This document shows, in pieces, positions 22,440 to 60,429 of a stretch of 64,000 nt of DNA; positions within the stretch are counted from its first letter, which is position 1, and each line of letters starts with the position of its first letter. The stretch is from Tubiluchus corallicola (taxonomy: Eukaryota > Priapulida > Priapulimorpha > Priapulimorphida > Tubiluchidae). The stretch lies in contig JAQGDQ010000329.1 in the NCBI GenBank assembly GCA_030141605.1, positions 139,028 to 203,027 on the forward strand. The letters run 5' to 3'. Below the pieces are notes generated by a model, which had not been told where the DNA came from, made no database searches, and saw nothing but the letters and a program-made list of their open reading frames with translations. The position numbers and the translations under genes were made by a program.

Positions 22440-22605
22440 GCAGGTAATAATCGATAATTATACGATAATTTAGCAATACGAAACTAGATCTATGGTAATA
22501 TTATAATAATCAATAATTATATGATAATTTAGTAAAGTGAAACTAGATCTATTACTGGTAATCTATGGTAATAATCGATAATTATATGATAATTTAGTAA
22601 CTCGA
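22440..22605 (+). repeat. Tandem repeat, three units
   Basis: The block CGATAATTATAYGATAATTTAG and a GAAACTAGATCTAT tail are repeated about three times with unit lengths of 50-65 bp. It follows directly on the LINE fragment and may be its degenerate 3' end. Confidence 0.7.
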
Positions 22606-22817
22606 AGTTAAAAAACAAAGCATGGAAAAAAGTGCATTAAAAAATTTAAAACATTACTACTAACCAGTGTGAAATAAACGAACTGATTTCAAATATTCCA
22701 CGAATCAGCTTTAAACAGTCACGAAGCTTTAAAAAAAATTTAAAAAATCTCCTCCCTCCCTTATTGACATCTTTTGAGCTCAAGGGGTAAGACAGAAACA
22801 ATTTTTCGTGGCCGGCC

Positions 22818-23003
22818 TCATGTCGAGTAACGCGAGAGTGCTTTTGATATGTGATCTCTTTTTTCTGCTAATATTTTTGCTGACATTACTAGTTCAGTAG
22901 TGCTTCTGCTCTTCCTATATGCAGCTTGACTTGGTGGAATCTTGCCATTTAATCTGTCATGTATGCATCTGATCATGCATATAGCCAAAACTTGCCATAA
23001 CAA
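22818..23003 (-). mobile_element. LINE reverse-transcriptase fragment
   Basis: On the minus strand the frame reads VLAICMIRCIHDRLNGKIP, then SQAAYRKSRSTTELV and AKILAEKRDH. This is the RT block around the conserved SQ.GFR..RST motif of non-LTR elements. The polymerase YADD block is absent and the fragment stops soon after. It is on the opposite strand to the LINE fragment on its left, so the two are separate insertions or one was rearranged. Confidence 0.75.
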
Positions 23004-23428
23004 ACTCGAATTCTAATCCAAAAATATCGCAAAACTAAATAAAGCACAAGCAGTACTCTTTACAAAAGCGTCAAAACATTCTGCCATAGTTTGGTTAGAC
23101 CATAGAGCTATAGGTATACTGCGGATACATGTATTATGTTACCGTAGATCGACAGGGCGAAGCCTATTTATTTTTTAGTCTTTTTGCCCATAATTGTCTG
23201 TCTTAATAAACCTTTGTTAATTGTTTTATCACAAGTTTTTTCTCTTACGTTTTATAATATTAATATTAAGTAGCACACAACTTTTATAAGGTACAATGAA
23301 AGTTAAACTTTAAAATACATCAATACTAAGTGAGCACATCCCAATGAGTACAGAGCGTAGTGGATAATTTCTATTACATTCTCTGGTGTGTACTACTGAT
23401 TGTGTCCTCAATCTGGTCTAATGCACAC

Positions 23429-23828
23429 TAGGGGTGAGCATCGAACGTTCGAATTCGATTCGAACGAGTTTTTTTAGTTCGAACTCGATTCGAATCCAAA
23501 ACTATAGATTCGAATAATTCAGCACTTCAATCACATATGTTCTTTATCACTAAAATGATCGAAACATCATGCAATAGCGTGATTTAGCTGTGATTTCTAT
23601 GCACAATTTTATACCAATTACTAGTCGTTTTATTGTAGAACAAAATCTAGTGACATGCATGATCTTTGTAAGACTAATTTTTACTGGTGGTTCGAAAACT
23701 AGTTCGAAAATCTTTCAATCTCAATTCGAATTCGGTTCGAATTCGAAACACTGAAGTTCGGTTCGATTCGAAAGTCACAAATTCGGGTCGATTCGAATTC
23801 GCTTTCTGGTAGAGAATGCTCACCCCTA
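23429..23828. mobile_element. hAT-type MITE with 8 bp target duplication
   Basis: 400 bp bounded by the inverted repeats TAGGGGTGAGCA and TGCTCACCCCTA and flanked by an exact 8 bp direct repeat ATGCACAC (23421-23428 and 23829-23836). An 8 bp target duplication with a short AGGGGTG end is the mark of hAT superfamily insertions. The inside is made of repeated TTCGAATTCG/ATTCGAAC units and has no transposase, so it is non-autonomous. The exact duplication suggests a fairly recent insertion. Confidence 0.88.
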
Positions 23829-23984
23829 ATGCACACCATACGTTATCAAAGGGTAACAACAAGCCAAGACTTAATGAATCTTGTGTGAGTTTTAATGTGG
23901 TTTATGTGGTTTCTCCACCCCTCTCCACTTGTAAGGGCAAACGATGAAATCAATTGCATTGATTACACTGTACCACCTTTATTC

Positions 23985-24780
23985 TTCTTCACAATTTACT
24001 TTATCAAATTCCTTCAAAATGCTTTCCTCGCAAAACAAATAATCATTTGCATACTTGGATGATTTCATCAATTTTCCACTACAACAGCTTTCAACATCCT
24101 CTATTGAGATTTCACCTCGATTTTCTCTAATCCTTTTACATTTGCTACAAGTAAATAAATGTTCTGTTGTCTCTAATTAACTATTACAATGGGACACATT
24201 AAATTTCTTATAAATGAAGCCTTAAAATTTGCTTTTACTTTGACCATTATGTCCTAAGTCCACAAAATGTTTTTAACTCCTACATTTACAAAACGAATTT
24301 TGTAAAATAATCCTTCTGTTCCCATTTATTACTTTCCAGAAATCTTAATTTTGTGCTCTTATTTATATTTTCACTGCATTTGTCTTGTATTACAGATGTC
24401 ATTTCAAATTTTACACATTTTCCCACTCTGATTGCTTTTGATTTTTTACATATGGCTTGTCCATATTAAGTTCATAAATGTCTGCTATTTTTCAATTTCA
24501 CTATACCAATTACCATCATATCGGTACTTCATTTGCTACCTTTCACTTCCTGATATTAAGAGAATTCTGTAAAGCATAATTTTTTGTAGCAAATATGCTC
24601 TTCAGTTGGTTATATTCCCAATTCTGATATTAACCCCCAGTAACTTGTAGTTATAGCCATTCCCAACGTAATTCTTCCTGACTTGTCTTGAATGCTTTCC
24701 AATTCAAACCCATTTCTTTTCATGTTTGACCACGTTTCAGAATTATTAATGATGGTATTGCAAGTGATTCATAGTTTCTA
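23985..24780 (-). mobile_element. Decayed LINE, C-terminal half with zinc-knuckle remnant
   Basis: Minus-strand pieces in several frames read SETWSNMKRNGFELESIQ, ITLGMAITTSYWGLISELGI, then YKKLCF, a degenerate Lys-rich stretch, NKWEQKDYFTKFVL and ETTEHLFTCSKC. This follows the post-RT order of LINEs that end ...ETW..LE.IQ...STPYWG...ETGI...KW..K.Y...C..C..EETTEHLF.C. There are many stops and frameshifts. It is a different LINE type from the fragment at 21.8-22.3 kb. Confidence 0.65.
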
Positions 24781-25547
24781 CTGGCATGAATCTACATTAC
24801 TAATACTCGCTAAGCGGCTAAGGAGTTAATTGCTGATTTTATTATGTTGGTTGTCGAAAGACAGAAGTCATATAAATCTGAGGCTCGTCATCATATGTTC
24901 ATTATTGTTGATGTATATGTATAAAAAGTATGTACATTAATTGTCCCTCAACATAAATTTAATAGTTGACGACAGGATGGCAGCTGAAACTGTCAAAAAG
25001 AAATTTTCTTAGCTGCTATAATCACCCTTCATGCAGTAATGAAGCCAGACATTCCTAATTTTAGGCTGCTAAGCATACTCGGAGTGTGTGACCAATGTGC
25101 AGCTCACATCATCTTCAGTGTGTCAATATCTTACTTTATATAAACTCATTTGATAAAATTTATAGTATCTATAGTAAGCAACGTAATACTGTTTCACCGG
25201 CTGAGAGATTTCTAGCTGCAAATTACTGGCTGCACTGTGGATGCTTCCAGTCGCAAGTTCAAGACCTAAACATTCTCTGCACATTTTTATACACGTAGTT
25301 TGACAGAATGAAAACCGGAATCCAGCTTTCAAAGGAAAGGCCTACTCATCAAGATCTTTGTTATGTGACTGCAACCTGGTTCATTATGAAATAAATTTAT
25401 CCCTCTAAACTAGAATGATGTGTAATACTATTGTTTAAACTGTGCTCAGACTCAGCTACGTTATTGCTGTTGCTGGCAGATTCAGAGGCTCAGAGCGACC
25501 CACCCCTATTAAAGACTGTCACGATTGTGATGTGGCCGACCTTGTGA

Positions 25548-25592
25548 ATCATCCAATCGTAAGCCGTTTGTGAACTCAAAATGGCAGCCACC
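25548..25592 (+). promoter_or_regulatory. Possible promoter patch (CCAAT and YY1-like motif)
   Basis: ATCATCCAATCG followed 23 bp later by CAAAATGGCAGCC, which resembles the YY1 site often found just downstream of TATA-less start sites. It lies in a locally GC-richer patch about 5.4 kb before the SLK-family start codon. The ATG inside the motif opens only a 16-codon frame. Assignment to the kinase gene is a guess. Confidence 0.3.
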
Positions 25593-26264
25593 TGGAATAG
25601 GAAGATTATGTTTAGTGCGGACATACATTGAATTAAAACAAGTTAAGCTCGGTGTACTTACTTAGGATTTTTTATTTAATGAGCAGTCATACTTTAATAG
25701 TGTGAATATTACTTCGAAATACATAGTATAAATTTATATAGAAGTGTGCTGTGAAGCATTAATTTTTCTTTCATTTTCTATAAAATCCGCGTTCCAAAAA
25801 GGTAAAAATGTTTACATGTTGATGTTATAGTGTCAGTTATTCGTGTGCGATTGTGATATTACTGCATTACTGTAAACAGCAAAATGTGCGATATAAATAT
25901 GGTTTGTATTGCCGGATATATCTATCGTTATGAATAGGTTATTTGATTAAAAAGCCAAGAAAATGCTAAAAAAACAAGAACTTTAATCGCTTGTTTCACA
26001 AGTTTGTAAATGAATATGAAGTCTTCTAAGCGCTGATTAAATATAACCCAAAATATCAATACTTGTTTGGTGTAACACTTGTAATTTCAATACAAGACTT
26101 TGAAGCGTGTGCGCGTAAAATGTAACAGCTAAAGTAACATCAATGATACAGATTCTAAAGTAACGTCTTAAACCCGCTTGTTAAAACAACAGTCATAAAA
26201 CAACTAGGCATATTGTGTATAATAATAGGACTGTCATGTAAATGTAGATTGCAAATAGAAAAAG

Positions 26265-26665
26265 TACATAAAAAAGAAAAATAATCCACTAATCAATGAA
26301 GAATTTAGAAATAATAGCTACAAAAAAAGGTAAATTTTGCAAATGCATAACTAAAAACGAAAAATAATGCACTAGTCAAAACAGACTTTAGAAATAAAAA
26401 CTGTCATAACACTAGTTTCACAAAAAAGGTAAATTTTAGCAAAAGTGTGGTAACTAGAAAAGGAAAAATAATCCAAGAAAAGTTTTAGGCAGGACTTTTA
26501 CCATTAAACAATAACTTCATGATACTGCTGGATCAGGTCTATCTATCATTATTCAGGTGTTATATCAAGTGTTCTATCATTATTTGTTAAACAGGGTGGT
26601 ACGTAACCCTTTGCTGGGGACAGTAAAAAAGGAAAAATAATCCAAGAAAAGTTTAAGGCAGAACA
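26265..26665 (+). repeat. Tandem repeat with about 90-105 bp units
   Basis: Imperfect copies of a unit containing GAAAAATAATSCACTA or GGAAAAATAATCCAAGAAAAG, a GACTTTAGAAATAA stretch and AAAAAAGGTAAATTTTRGCAAA occur at about 26270, 26355, 26460 and 26630. The motif CATGATACTGCTG at 26518 recurs after the neighbouring mobile element at about 27771. Confidence 0.6.
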
Positions 26666-26682
26666 TATACTGTGAAATGCAA

Positions 26683-27758
26683 CATAGGCGTATGAGGTCG
26701 GGGGAGGGGTGCATGTCCTTCCAGGGAAAATGAATTGTGCATTTTCAGGGCAAAAACTGGTTATTTTCAAGGTAAATAATTCTGTTTTAAAATTTCAAAA
26801 TTTAAGATTTCAGTATTCAAAATTTGCTTGCGTACTACACTACAGCTTTGTATTGGCTGCAGTTAAAGTGTTTCTTGTATGACGAATTGTTCTAAGTTTT
26901 TAAAAAATTTTAATGTTAATAATAGTGCCTACTATCAATTTTAGTTCCCTAATACATTTTTTAAGTACATCAGGATTACGCACATGTTTGCAAAAGGAAA
27001 ACTTAGATAGTCACCATTATTTCTTTTCAATTTCCGAAACGTTAGAAAAGTAATGCATTTTTGCTCAGTGAAAATGCATTGGTTGTGTCCTGTTAGACTC
27101 ATGTTTTTTTAGTAAATGTTGTTATAATTTGGACTTCTTGCATTTGTATACTTTCACTGTTGCAATTGCTATAGAGTGTCAAAAAATGATTGCTTCCATT
27201 GTGCAAAGGAAATCAAAAAGACTAGATAAAAGCTGATAAAACTATTATAAAGAGCATTTAATTTTGAGTGAAGAACACTTATCTTATTATCCGTTATTCA
27301 CTGCATTGAGTGCCAGAAATGAGCAGGGATACGATTCACGTTGGTTTCTCACTGACAAAAGTGTCATCACTTATGTCTCTCTTCCCGTTATTAATTTTTG
27401 ATCTATGACAATGGTGAGGGAAAAGAACTTTAAAAAACACATCAAAGAAAATATTGTAATGAGTAAAATACAGTAAAAAAGACGTTTACATCTACTTGCG
27501 ATTGCTTTTATGTATAACGAAGCTGTCATTTCCCGACACTCTGCGTCTGTTATATTGAATAAAAATAGGTATAAATACAAATAAACATAAACATATAGAC
27601 CTATAAGTGTAAGTACTTTGTTTTTAGTCTGTAACGTACATAATTATCTAATCCAATGTTTGCACTTATTTGGAAATTACTCAGACTAAGGCAAGTTAGA
27701 AAATTTTCAGGGCAAATTACTTCCCCCCCCCTGTGAAACTTCTTCCTGTATGCCTATG
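26683..27758. mobile_element. Non-autonomous DNA element with CATAGGC ends
   Basis: Begins CATAGGCGTATGAGG followed by a G-rich run; ends with a run of ten C, then TTCCTGTATGCCTATG, so the termini are inverted repeats. Flanks begin AAATGCAA and AAATGATG-like, an imperfect target duplication. TTTTCAGGGCAAA also occurs near both ends. The inside has no transposase. The superfamily is not determined. Confidence 0.5.
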
Positions 27759-30700
27759 AAATGATGACATCATGATACTGCTGATTCAGGTAGAGAAAAA
27801 AATGAGAAATTGTTCTCTCCACATATTCTGACATTTTAGATTATTCATAAAATAACGGGTATCTTCAGTTTTAACGGGTATGATCAAAGCAGTTCAACTA
27901 AAGAACTCAAGAACTTCAAATGCATCTTGCAAATGTCGCACGAGACCTGTATATTGAATATCGATCAATGGTATGTTTTTGCATCATCTTAACATAATAT
28001 TAGCATCCACTCTGTCTTTCAAGATAGTTCCAATATGTTTTACAGGGTTGAGGTTCTGTGAACTTTAAGGCTAGTCAATTTACTTGAACAATTAATCTCA
28101 GAGCTTTGAAAAAATTATCTCAGAGTTTTTAAGTCCCTGTTCTAACCATGCTGCTCAAGACTGCAGCTGTGCAAAATGCATGAAGCTTTCACATTAATAT
28201 TTGGTCTTTATAATTAATTACATTACAATTTGGTATCTTCAGACATTAATCTATCATAGTGATCACTCACTATCTCTTTTTACTGACCTTTTTAAATCCT
28301 GCTTAACTTGATCTATCTTTAACTGATTCAGGGTATGTTGTTTCCTTATTTTTTCTTTTTTTACTGACAAATCACTATAATAAGCTCTGTTTTCAGATTG
28401 GTTTGCAGCAAAGTGGCATGTTTTCAAACAAAATTTTAAATTATCATTTTTAGACCAATAGACTAAAATATTCAGCCTCTGGTGATAATCTTGTTCAATT
28501 ACTATGTAACTGTAATGCTATAATATTATGCAATAAGTGTTGTGTCGAAGTTGTTGTATTAAACTTGAGTGTATCATAGATTGGCTACTTTTCGTTTACT
28601 AATACTTTGATGTAAATAATTATATATTAATATCTGATCATTTTAGAATCCATCATTTGGCCTTGCTAGATTCTGCACATTTATGTCAATTGTTTTCTTG
28701 ATACGTCTTTTTATAAACTCACTCGAAACAAGGTCACTGGTCACTCAAGGTAAGGTGCTACAGTTAGAAAAAGTGAAATCACGAATACAGGTCAAGAGAA
28801 TGCTAGTGTAGGAGATACCTGTTGACCGCTATTTACAGAGTGATAGCATTCCACCCAGTTTATCAGCACAGAATTGTCATTCAATTTTTTTACTTTTATA
28901 TACCATTATAGAGGATAGTTTTAGTTCTACTAACCCATCCTACGCGTGTTTTCCCTTTCCACTTCCCTCTCACAACTAACATTTCTGGTCTTTTGTGTGC
29001 CTAAGCCTTTTCCACTTCTCTGTCAAAATGCACAAGGTCCTTTTTAATTCTGGCAGTCAGACAAAATATTATTCATTTTGTGTGCTGTTGTGTAGAATTT
29101 GAGTGTTTTTTTGTAATAATATATTTTGTAATGGCATTTTGTTTGTTGAGGAAAATAAATATATTACAGTATTAAGTTTCTCATCGAAGCAAACGAGTTT
29201 GTATTTATTGTGCAGATAATTTTCTGGAGATGAATTATGTAGTGAAAGGTTGCAGTACAGTCACAGCAAGAATTTCAAAAGAAAAAACTGGATTTATAAG
29301 CTGCTGTTTTGCACAAAATTCATTTTTTGGCTTACATTCATTTCAGTTTCCAAGTGTGATGTAACTATGTTCTATTTTGAAAGACTAAATGCACAAGTTT
29401 CTAAATGGTGTTCTTAAGGTTTAAATTTTTTGGTATCGATAGCAACGGCTTCCCCTCTTAACAACAGACATTATCAGCATTTAATTCAAATGCACCAGCA
29501 TTAGTACGCTAGTGATATATCACCAAAAATGAATTCTTATAATGCACAGTACAACATCACGTTAATCATTTTTAAACACGTCCCCGAACAAGGTCTACGT
29601 GAGCTACAGTTTTTTGTGTACATTAGTGTCTACATAAGCTGGCTCGCATTAATGATGCTTGCATGTTTCTTCCAAGAACTGCAATAAATGGGCTTATTGG
29701 TTTGTTTCTTATAATCATTTAAAACTTCATGTATTCACAGAACTTAACCTTGCAAGGGAGAGAACAATTAAAATGTAGTAAGCCTATTCTGCTTTCCACT
29801 CAGCATTATTACGACTAGCCAGAATTGACACATTAATCCTTTTGATGTCTCATTTTTGTGTTTGTTGTTAAGTGCCAGGCTGCAGTAGTTTTTAGTAAAA
29901 ACCATTTTGCTTTTTTGATTGGTGAACATGCTAGCATAGCATTGTCATGCATTATCATTAGAATTTCATCATATGTTAATAGATCTATGTGTTTTGTAAG
30001 AAAATGACAGCTTACTACTTTGTTGTTTATTGTTTACAGAGCCTTATTTTGACTAACTGATTCACGGCATAAAAATTTTTTAATATAAACCTGACGTTCG
30101 GTAAAAACTTAGCCTTTGTGAATTTATGAAAAATGTAATATAATAACCAATTAAACTATATTTACTTGTAAATGAAATAAATGTTTATTGCTCATTCATG
30201 CAATGCATTATTATCGATTTAGTTCTTTCATTACATCGGTGAATTAGAATGACTAGACTAGCAGAGCATAACAGATTTAATAATAGTCTTATGATAGTGT
30301 AGCTGTGCCTAATAATATCGATGGAATAAAGCAAAAACGAAAGTGCTTTTGTTTCAATTTCTAAAAATTTCTAAAATTTCTAATATCACTTTCTAAAAAT
30401 AAACTTTTTACTTACAAGTTCTGAAAGTAAGTAATTTATTTATCACCTTTTACAAAAAAGCAGGACATGTATATAACATAATTAAATACGAGGGCCAGTG
30501 ATGATTCATATAGAAAAATAAAATTATAACGTATATAATATTGGTTAGTGATGAATGGATGACGAAAGAACTGAAAAGTTATTGTACTCAGCCATCCAGT
30601 TATGTATGTTACTGTTATAAATACATGTGCTATTAACAGTAAATTATAGTTAAACTAGTAAATGGAATTTAGCATTTGAAGCATTACAATTACTTGGAAG

Positions 30701-30893
30701 ATGATTAATTTATATTTTTATATCACACTTGAGACCTTACAATTACTTTAGACAATTAATTTATATATTTATAATTTGTAAGCTATGTGGTTAGTCATGT
30801 AGATTATTGCTGTAGCGATGGGAAGTAAACACAAGTGAGAGGCAAAAAAGGAATTATTTCATAGTTTCATGTTCTTTGACTTTTCTTTTGCAG

Positions 30894-56756
<25,863 letters not shown>

Positions 56757-56985
56757 TGAATATATACCCGAGTTAGCAATTTGCTTAAAGGTCAAAGTCA
56801 TATTTTACAGGTGCAAAAACTGTACCTTTGTGTCGAATATTTTTATGGCTTCCATAAATGGCCATTATTTTGTTACATAATTTGCTAAACACTTAATTTT
56901 AATGTATATATTGGTTAATGTAAGGTGCTGTTATCATCATTTTTAGTTTTATGTGAGCTTCGAAACTTGTTTATCTATAATCAGA

Positions 56986-56991
56986 AATAAA
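56986..56991 (+). terminator. SLK: Poly(A) signal of the SLK gene
   Basis: AATAAA about 230 nt after the SLK stop codon. Further hexamers occur near 58.2-58.4 kb and could serve longer transcripts. Confidence 0.5.
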
Positions 56992-59457
56992 CATTCTCAA
57001 GAAGTGCTTGTTTAGGTCTAGAAGTTGGCTCCAGGCACTGTCCAAATAATCCATACTGTTTCAGATTTCTTTTCCCTTGTAGCTGAACTGAAACATTAAA
57101 ATGAATAAGACAAATTAGAGCTTTTTTTAATTACTAATCATCAATCTGTTGAATAGTTACATAAAGAACGAAAAATAGCACTCATTGATAACAGATATCT
57201 GTAAAAAACTGAAATGTAGCAAGTAATCTTATTTTATTTGTTAAGTACTGAACATAGGCAGTCTGGGTGTGCCAGAGCGTAATCTTTTTATTTTGATTTG
57301 TTTAGTGCTGAACATTGGCAATTTGCTTGTGCCAGAGCATAAAATGTTGTGACGATTGAAAATTTCATACAACTGCTTCGTTAAATGATTAGCATCTTCT
57401 AAATTTAGTTTGTGCAGAAAGGCTGCAGCACAAAATATATGTGAAGATTAATGCACAAAATATATGTGAAAATGAATGCACCAATTATTTCATGATTTTG
57501 TAAAGCACAACACAACGTTGAATTATCATTGTCATCTAACTCTTTCTGCATGGCTAAACTAGTTTCTGTTATGTTGCAAATGCATTGTTGAAAATCTTGC
57601 AATTATTTCCCAACTCTCATCCATTATGAGCACGTCTTTGAAATCTCCTTAATCGACTGTTAATATTAATTCGAAATACAATTAAAATTTTATTGAAATG
57701 GGGTTGCTCCATGTTTAGCACTTAATTTGTACAGTGATAAATGTACTGCACAAACAAGCACTTCATTCAATTTTTTCCTTTTAGCTCTAACAGCGTCACT
57801 TAAGCCTGTATGCTGAAGCATCAATTTTTTATTGTAAAGATTTATTGATTGTATCTTTTTTGTTACCCTGTATTACTATTATTACTAGATTGTGCTTGAT
57901 GGTCATTCTTGGTAAGTTTATAGCTTTACTAGGATATTTATAACTGCTGGTCTGTAGTCATCCAACTTTTCTCTGTCATCTTAGCAGCCACTGTTTTTAT
58001 GAAGCAATTTACTTTTAAAAAAATTCTTATCAGGAAATTAAAGAAAACGAATTGGGTGCTCTTGCCTACTATATTCAGTGTAAGGTTGCGGTAATTAAAT
58101 TATGATTTTACACATACATGTATATTTATAAAAGCACTTTATAAATTATTGCAGAGTCTTATTCTCTTGAATATGAGCAGAATTATTTGAACAGTGTGAA
58201 TAAAGCTTATGGAGGATTGTTACACATGTAAACAAACAATATATGATTAAATAAAACAATAATTTGAAAACTGGTTTTCCAGTGGTAATGTGTCCTTTTT
58301 CAACTTTTGTCGAATGATTGTGTTAAAATTTCAAAGACATTACTACAGTTGAAATAAAGATTATATTTAATTACATGTTTCATGTCTTATGCCAGCTTTC
58401 AGTTGCTTGTTACTTTGTCGCTATATGCGTTAGGCATGGAAGTAGTCTCTTGCACAGGCAACTTAATTAGCTCGTATTGTTTCTGTAAAAATCCACACTT
58501 GTATCACTAATTTGAATTTATTTTTCGCTCCCAATAAGTCTAATGTCATTTGCCAAAACCATTCAAGACTGTACCAACAATCAGCCGTCAAACAACAATC
58601 AAAGCAGCGATTTTATTACATTTGCTCAAACCCCTCAAGATCAAAAGGGTTCTTTAATTAATGGCATATCATTTCTTTTCACTTTCTGCCTTTTACCGTG
58701 GATACACACGATCCTCTTCCCAACACACCGAGCAAACTGACATCAATAAAAAGTGCCAGTTTGCAAGATCAAAAACACGTATTTTGTTCGCTTTGTACAC
58801 AAATTTCTTCTTTTCCATCAATCAACAATTGCTGTTACTGGTTTGCAGTCTATTAAAATTGCACACAGCAGTGCCTTTTTCCTGTTTCGGCCTAATTTGT
58901 CAAACGAACGTTACAGCCATAATTAGATTTCGCTGTCTTTAGCATTTCATATTTTAGTTCTTTTTTCTCAGAAATGTGTCAAACGATCATTAATGTCGAT
59001 TTTATTGCTTTAGCATCCCCCTCAATTTCTGTTTTGGTTGCCAGCACGCTTTTTTTAACTTTTTGTTTCAACACACATTCTTCTCATAGTCTTTCTCTGT
59101 TCTAAGTCTGTCTAACTTAGTCATTACATGCATACTGACACTACGTAAAATCATTTTGCCTCGTCGACGAAAGTTCTATGAAAGCGGTGCACCTAGTTTC
59201 TAGAGTATTCGATTTTAGCACAACAGTTAACTCAATATGGAAGATGGAAGTTCGTGAACTATAATTTCGTAGATATATGAAAATTAATCGTATTCACTTA
59301 TAGTGAAGAATGTAATAATAGTTTGCGTAACGTGCAGTTATATACATGCTGAAAAAATCTTCGGCGGTCTGACTTAAATTTAGACGATAACGTCGGTAAT
59401 CAACTTAACAAAGAACCAAAAGCAAACAGCTACACTAGCTACGGACTCGGAGCGCAA
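56992..59457. other. Interval between SLK and the MAIP1-like gene
   Basis: About 2.5 kb. The left part is AT-rich and may include a longer SLK 3' UTR. From about 58500 to 59060 the plus strand becomes richer in C and A and opens short frames (58543-58740 and 58661-58942) that resemble no family. The MAIP1-like promoter should lie in the last few hundred bases; no TATA box was recognised. Confidence 0.5.
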
Positions 59458-60351
59458 ATGGCGGTGGTAATACGTTTTGTGGAAAGTGCATCATTTTGTA
59501 CTCAACTGATTTCTAAGAATAGTACACACCTAATCAAAGTTAATTTCTCAACCCATAAGACTTCCTGCTTTAACTTTCATAAACAGTTTTTGCTAAGCAC
59601 TCGTTTAAGAGGCTTGATGTCTCAGGCTGCAAAAAATATTTGTGGGTTTGGATTACGTGATTACCAGCTTTGTCAAATCGCGGCGAAACGAAGTGCACAT
59701 TGTGAAACAGGCACAGAGGGCAAGATGTGGTATTCAAGTAGCAACTACAAAAATGATGACAGTTCAACTGAAAAGCAATTTAAAATGAAACTTATGGATG
59801 TAGAGCACATATTGTGGCCAAATATATGGAAAACAATAAGAAATCGAATCTACTACAAGCTTGTGCAAATATATTTTGACAATAAATTTACAATATCAGA
59901 ATTTGCAGAAGGTGCAAAACAGGCATTTGTCTACGTTTCTGATCTAATAGCTGGTGGAAGATTTGATGAACTTGAAGCGAAACAGCTTGTGTCTAAGGAG
60001 GCACTTAGTGAGATAAAGTCAAACTTTAGCAAGCTTAGTGTCCAGCAGAAAATGTTGTTGTCTGTCCCCCTCACAGATATTTACTTAGCATTTCCTTATG
60101 AAGCCGGAATTATATACGATGAAGAAAGACAGGAGAGGTTTTTAGAAATCATGATGGTTTTCCACTGCTTTCGGGGATTTAAGGAATTCAAAGAACAATC
60201 TGAAGCAGACTTAAACATACAGAAACACAAATCCAACATTACCATAGCAAATTACCGATTTGTGAGAGAATACACAAAAGGTAAAGAAGACCAAGGCTGG
60301 ACAATCAACCTGCTTAACCACATTCGACCAGCAGAACACACATCATATTAA
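59458..60351 (+). CDS. MAIP1: MAIP1-like mitochondrial m-AAA protease-interacting protein, single exon
   Basis: 297 residues in one exon. The first 80 or so residues are rich in Ser, Arg, Lys and aromatic residues and lack acids, like a mitochondrial targeting sequence; an internal Met (MSQAAKNI) is a possible later start. From about residue 115 the sequence (YFDNKFTISEFAEGAKQAF, FDELEAKQLVSKEALSEIK, IIYDEERQERFLEIMMVF, FVREYTKGKEDQGWTINLL) follows MAIP1 (C2orf47), including the Tim44-like fold. In mammals MAIP1 binds the m-AAA protease in the matrix and helps EMRE assembly for the calcium uniporter; that role is inferred. Another Tim44-like protein is the main alternative. The start is the first ATG (CAAATGG context). 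Confidence 0.82.
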   Translation: MAVVIRFVESASFCTQLISKNSTHLIKVNFSTHKTSCFNFHKQFLLSTRLRGLMSQAAKNICGFGLRDYQLCQIAAKRSAHCETGTEGKMWYSSSNYKNDDSSTEKQFKMKLMDVEHILWPNIWKTIRNRIYYKLVQIYFDNKFTISEFAEGAKQAFVYVSDLIAGGRFDELEAKQLVSKEALSEIKSNFSKLSVQQKMLLSVPLTDIYLAFPYEAGIIYDEERQERFLEIMMVFHCFRGFKEFKEQSEADLNIQKHKSNITIANYRFVREYTKGKEDQGWTINLLNHIRPAEHTSY

Positions 60352-60419
60352 CATCAAAAGGCAGACTATATGGAAAGTGATTTTTCTTTATTTACAAGTA
60401 CAAATAATTGAACCATAAA

Positions 60420-60425
60420 AATAAA
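60420..60425 (+). terminator. MAIP1: Poly(A) signal of the MAIP1-like gene
   Basis: AATAAA about 70 nt after the stop codon, the first hexamer downstream of the coding region. Confidence 0.6.
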
Positions 60426-60429
60426 ATCA

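Larger units (their letters stand above)
24790..30890. other. Gene-poor interval before the SLK-family gene
   Basis: No host coding sequence was recognised in about 6 kb. Features inside are a possible promoter patch near 25.55 kb, a tandem repeat at 26.27-26.66 kb, an element with CATAGGC ends at 26683-27758, and AT-rich DNA. Part of it probably holds the non-coding first exon(s) and first intron of the kinase gene. Confidence 0.5.

Noticed and set aside
58543-58942. Two overlapping plus-strand frames before the MAIP1-like gene
   Set aside because: No family resemblance, low complexity at the start (Asn/Gln/Ser), and no gene context. Mentioned only as a composition change.
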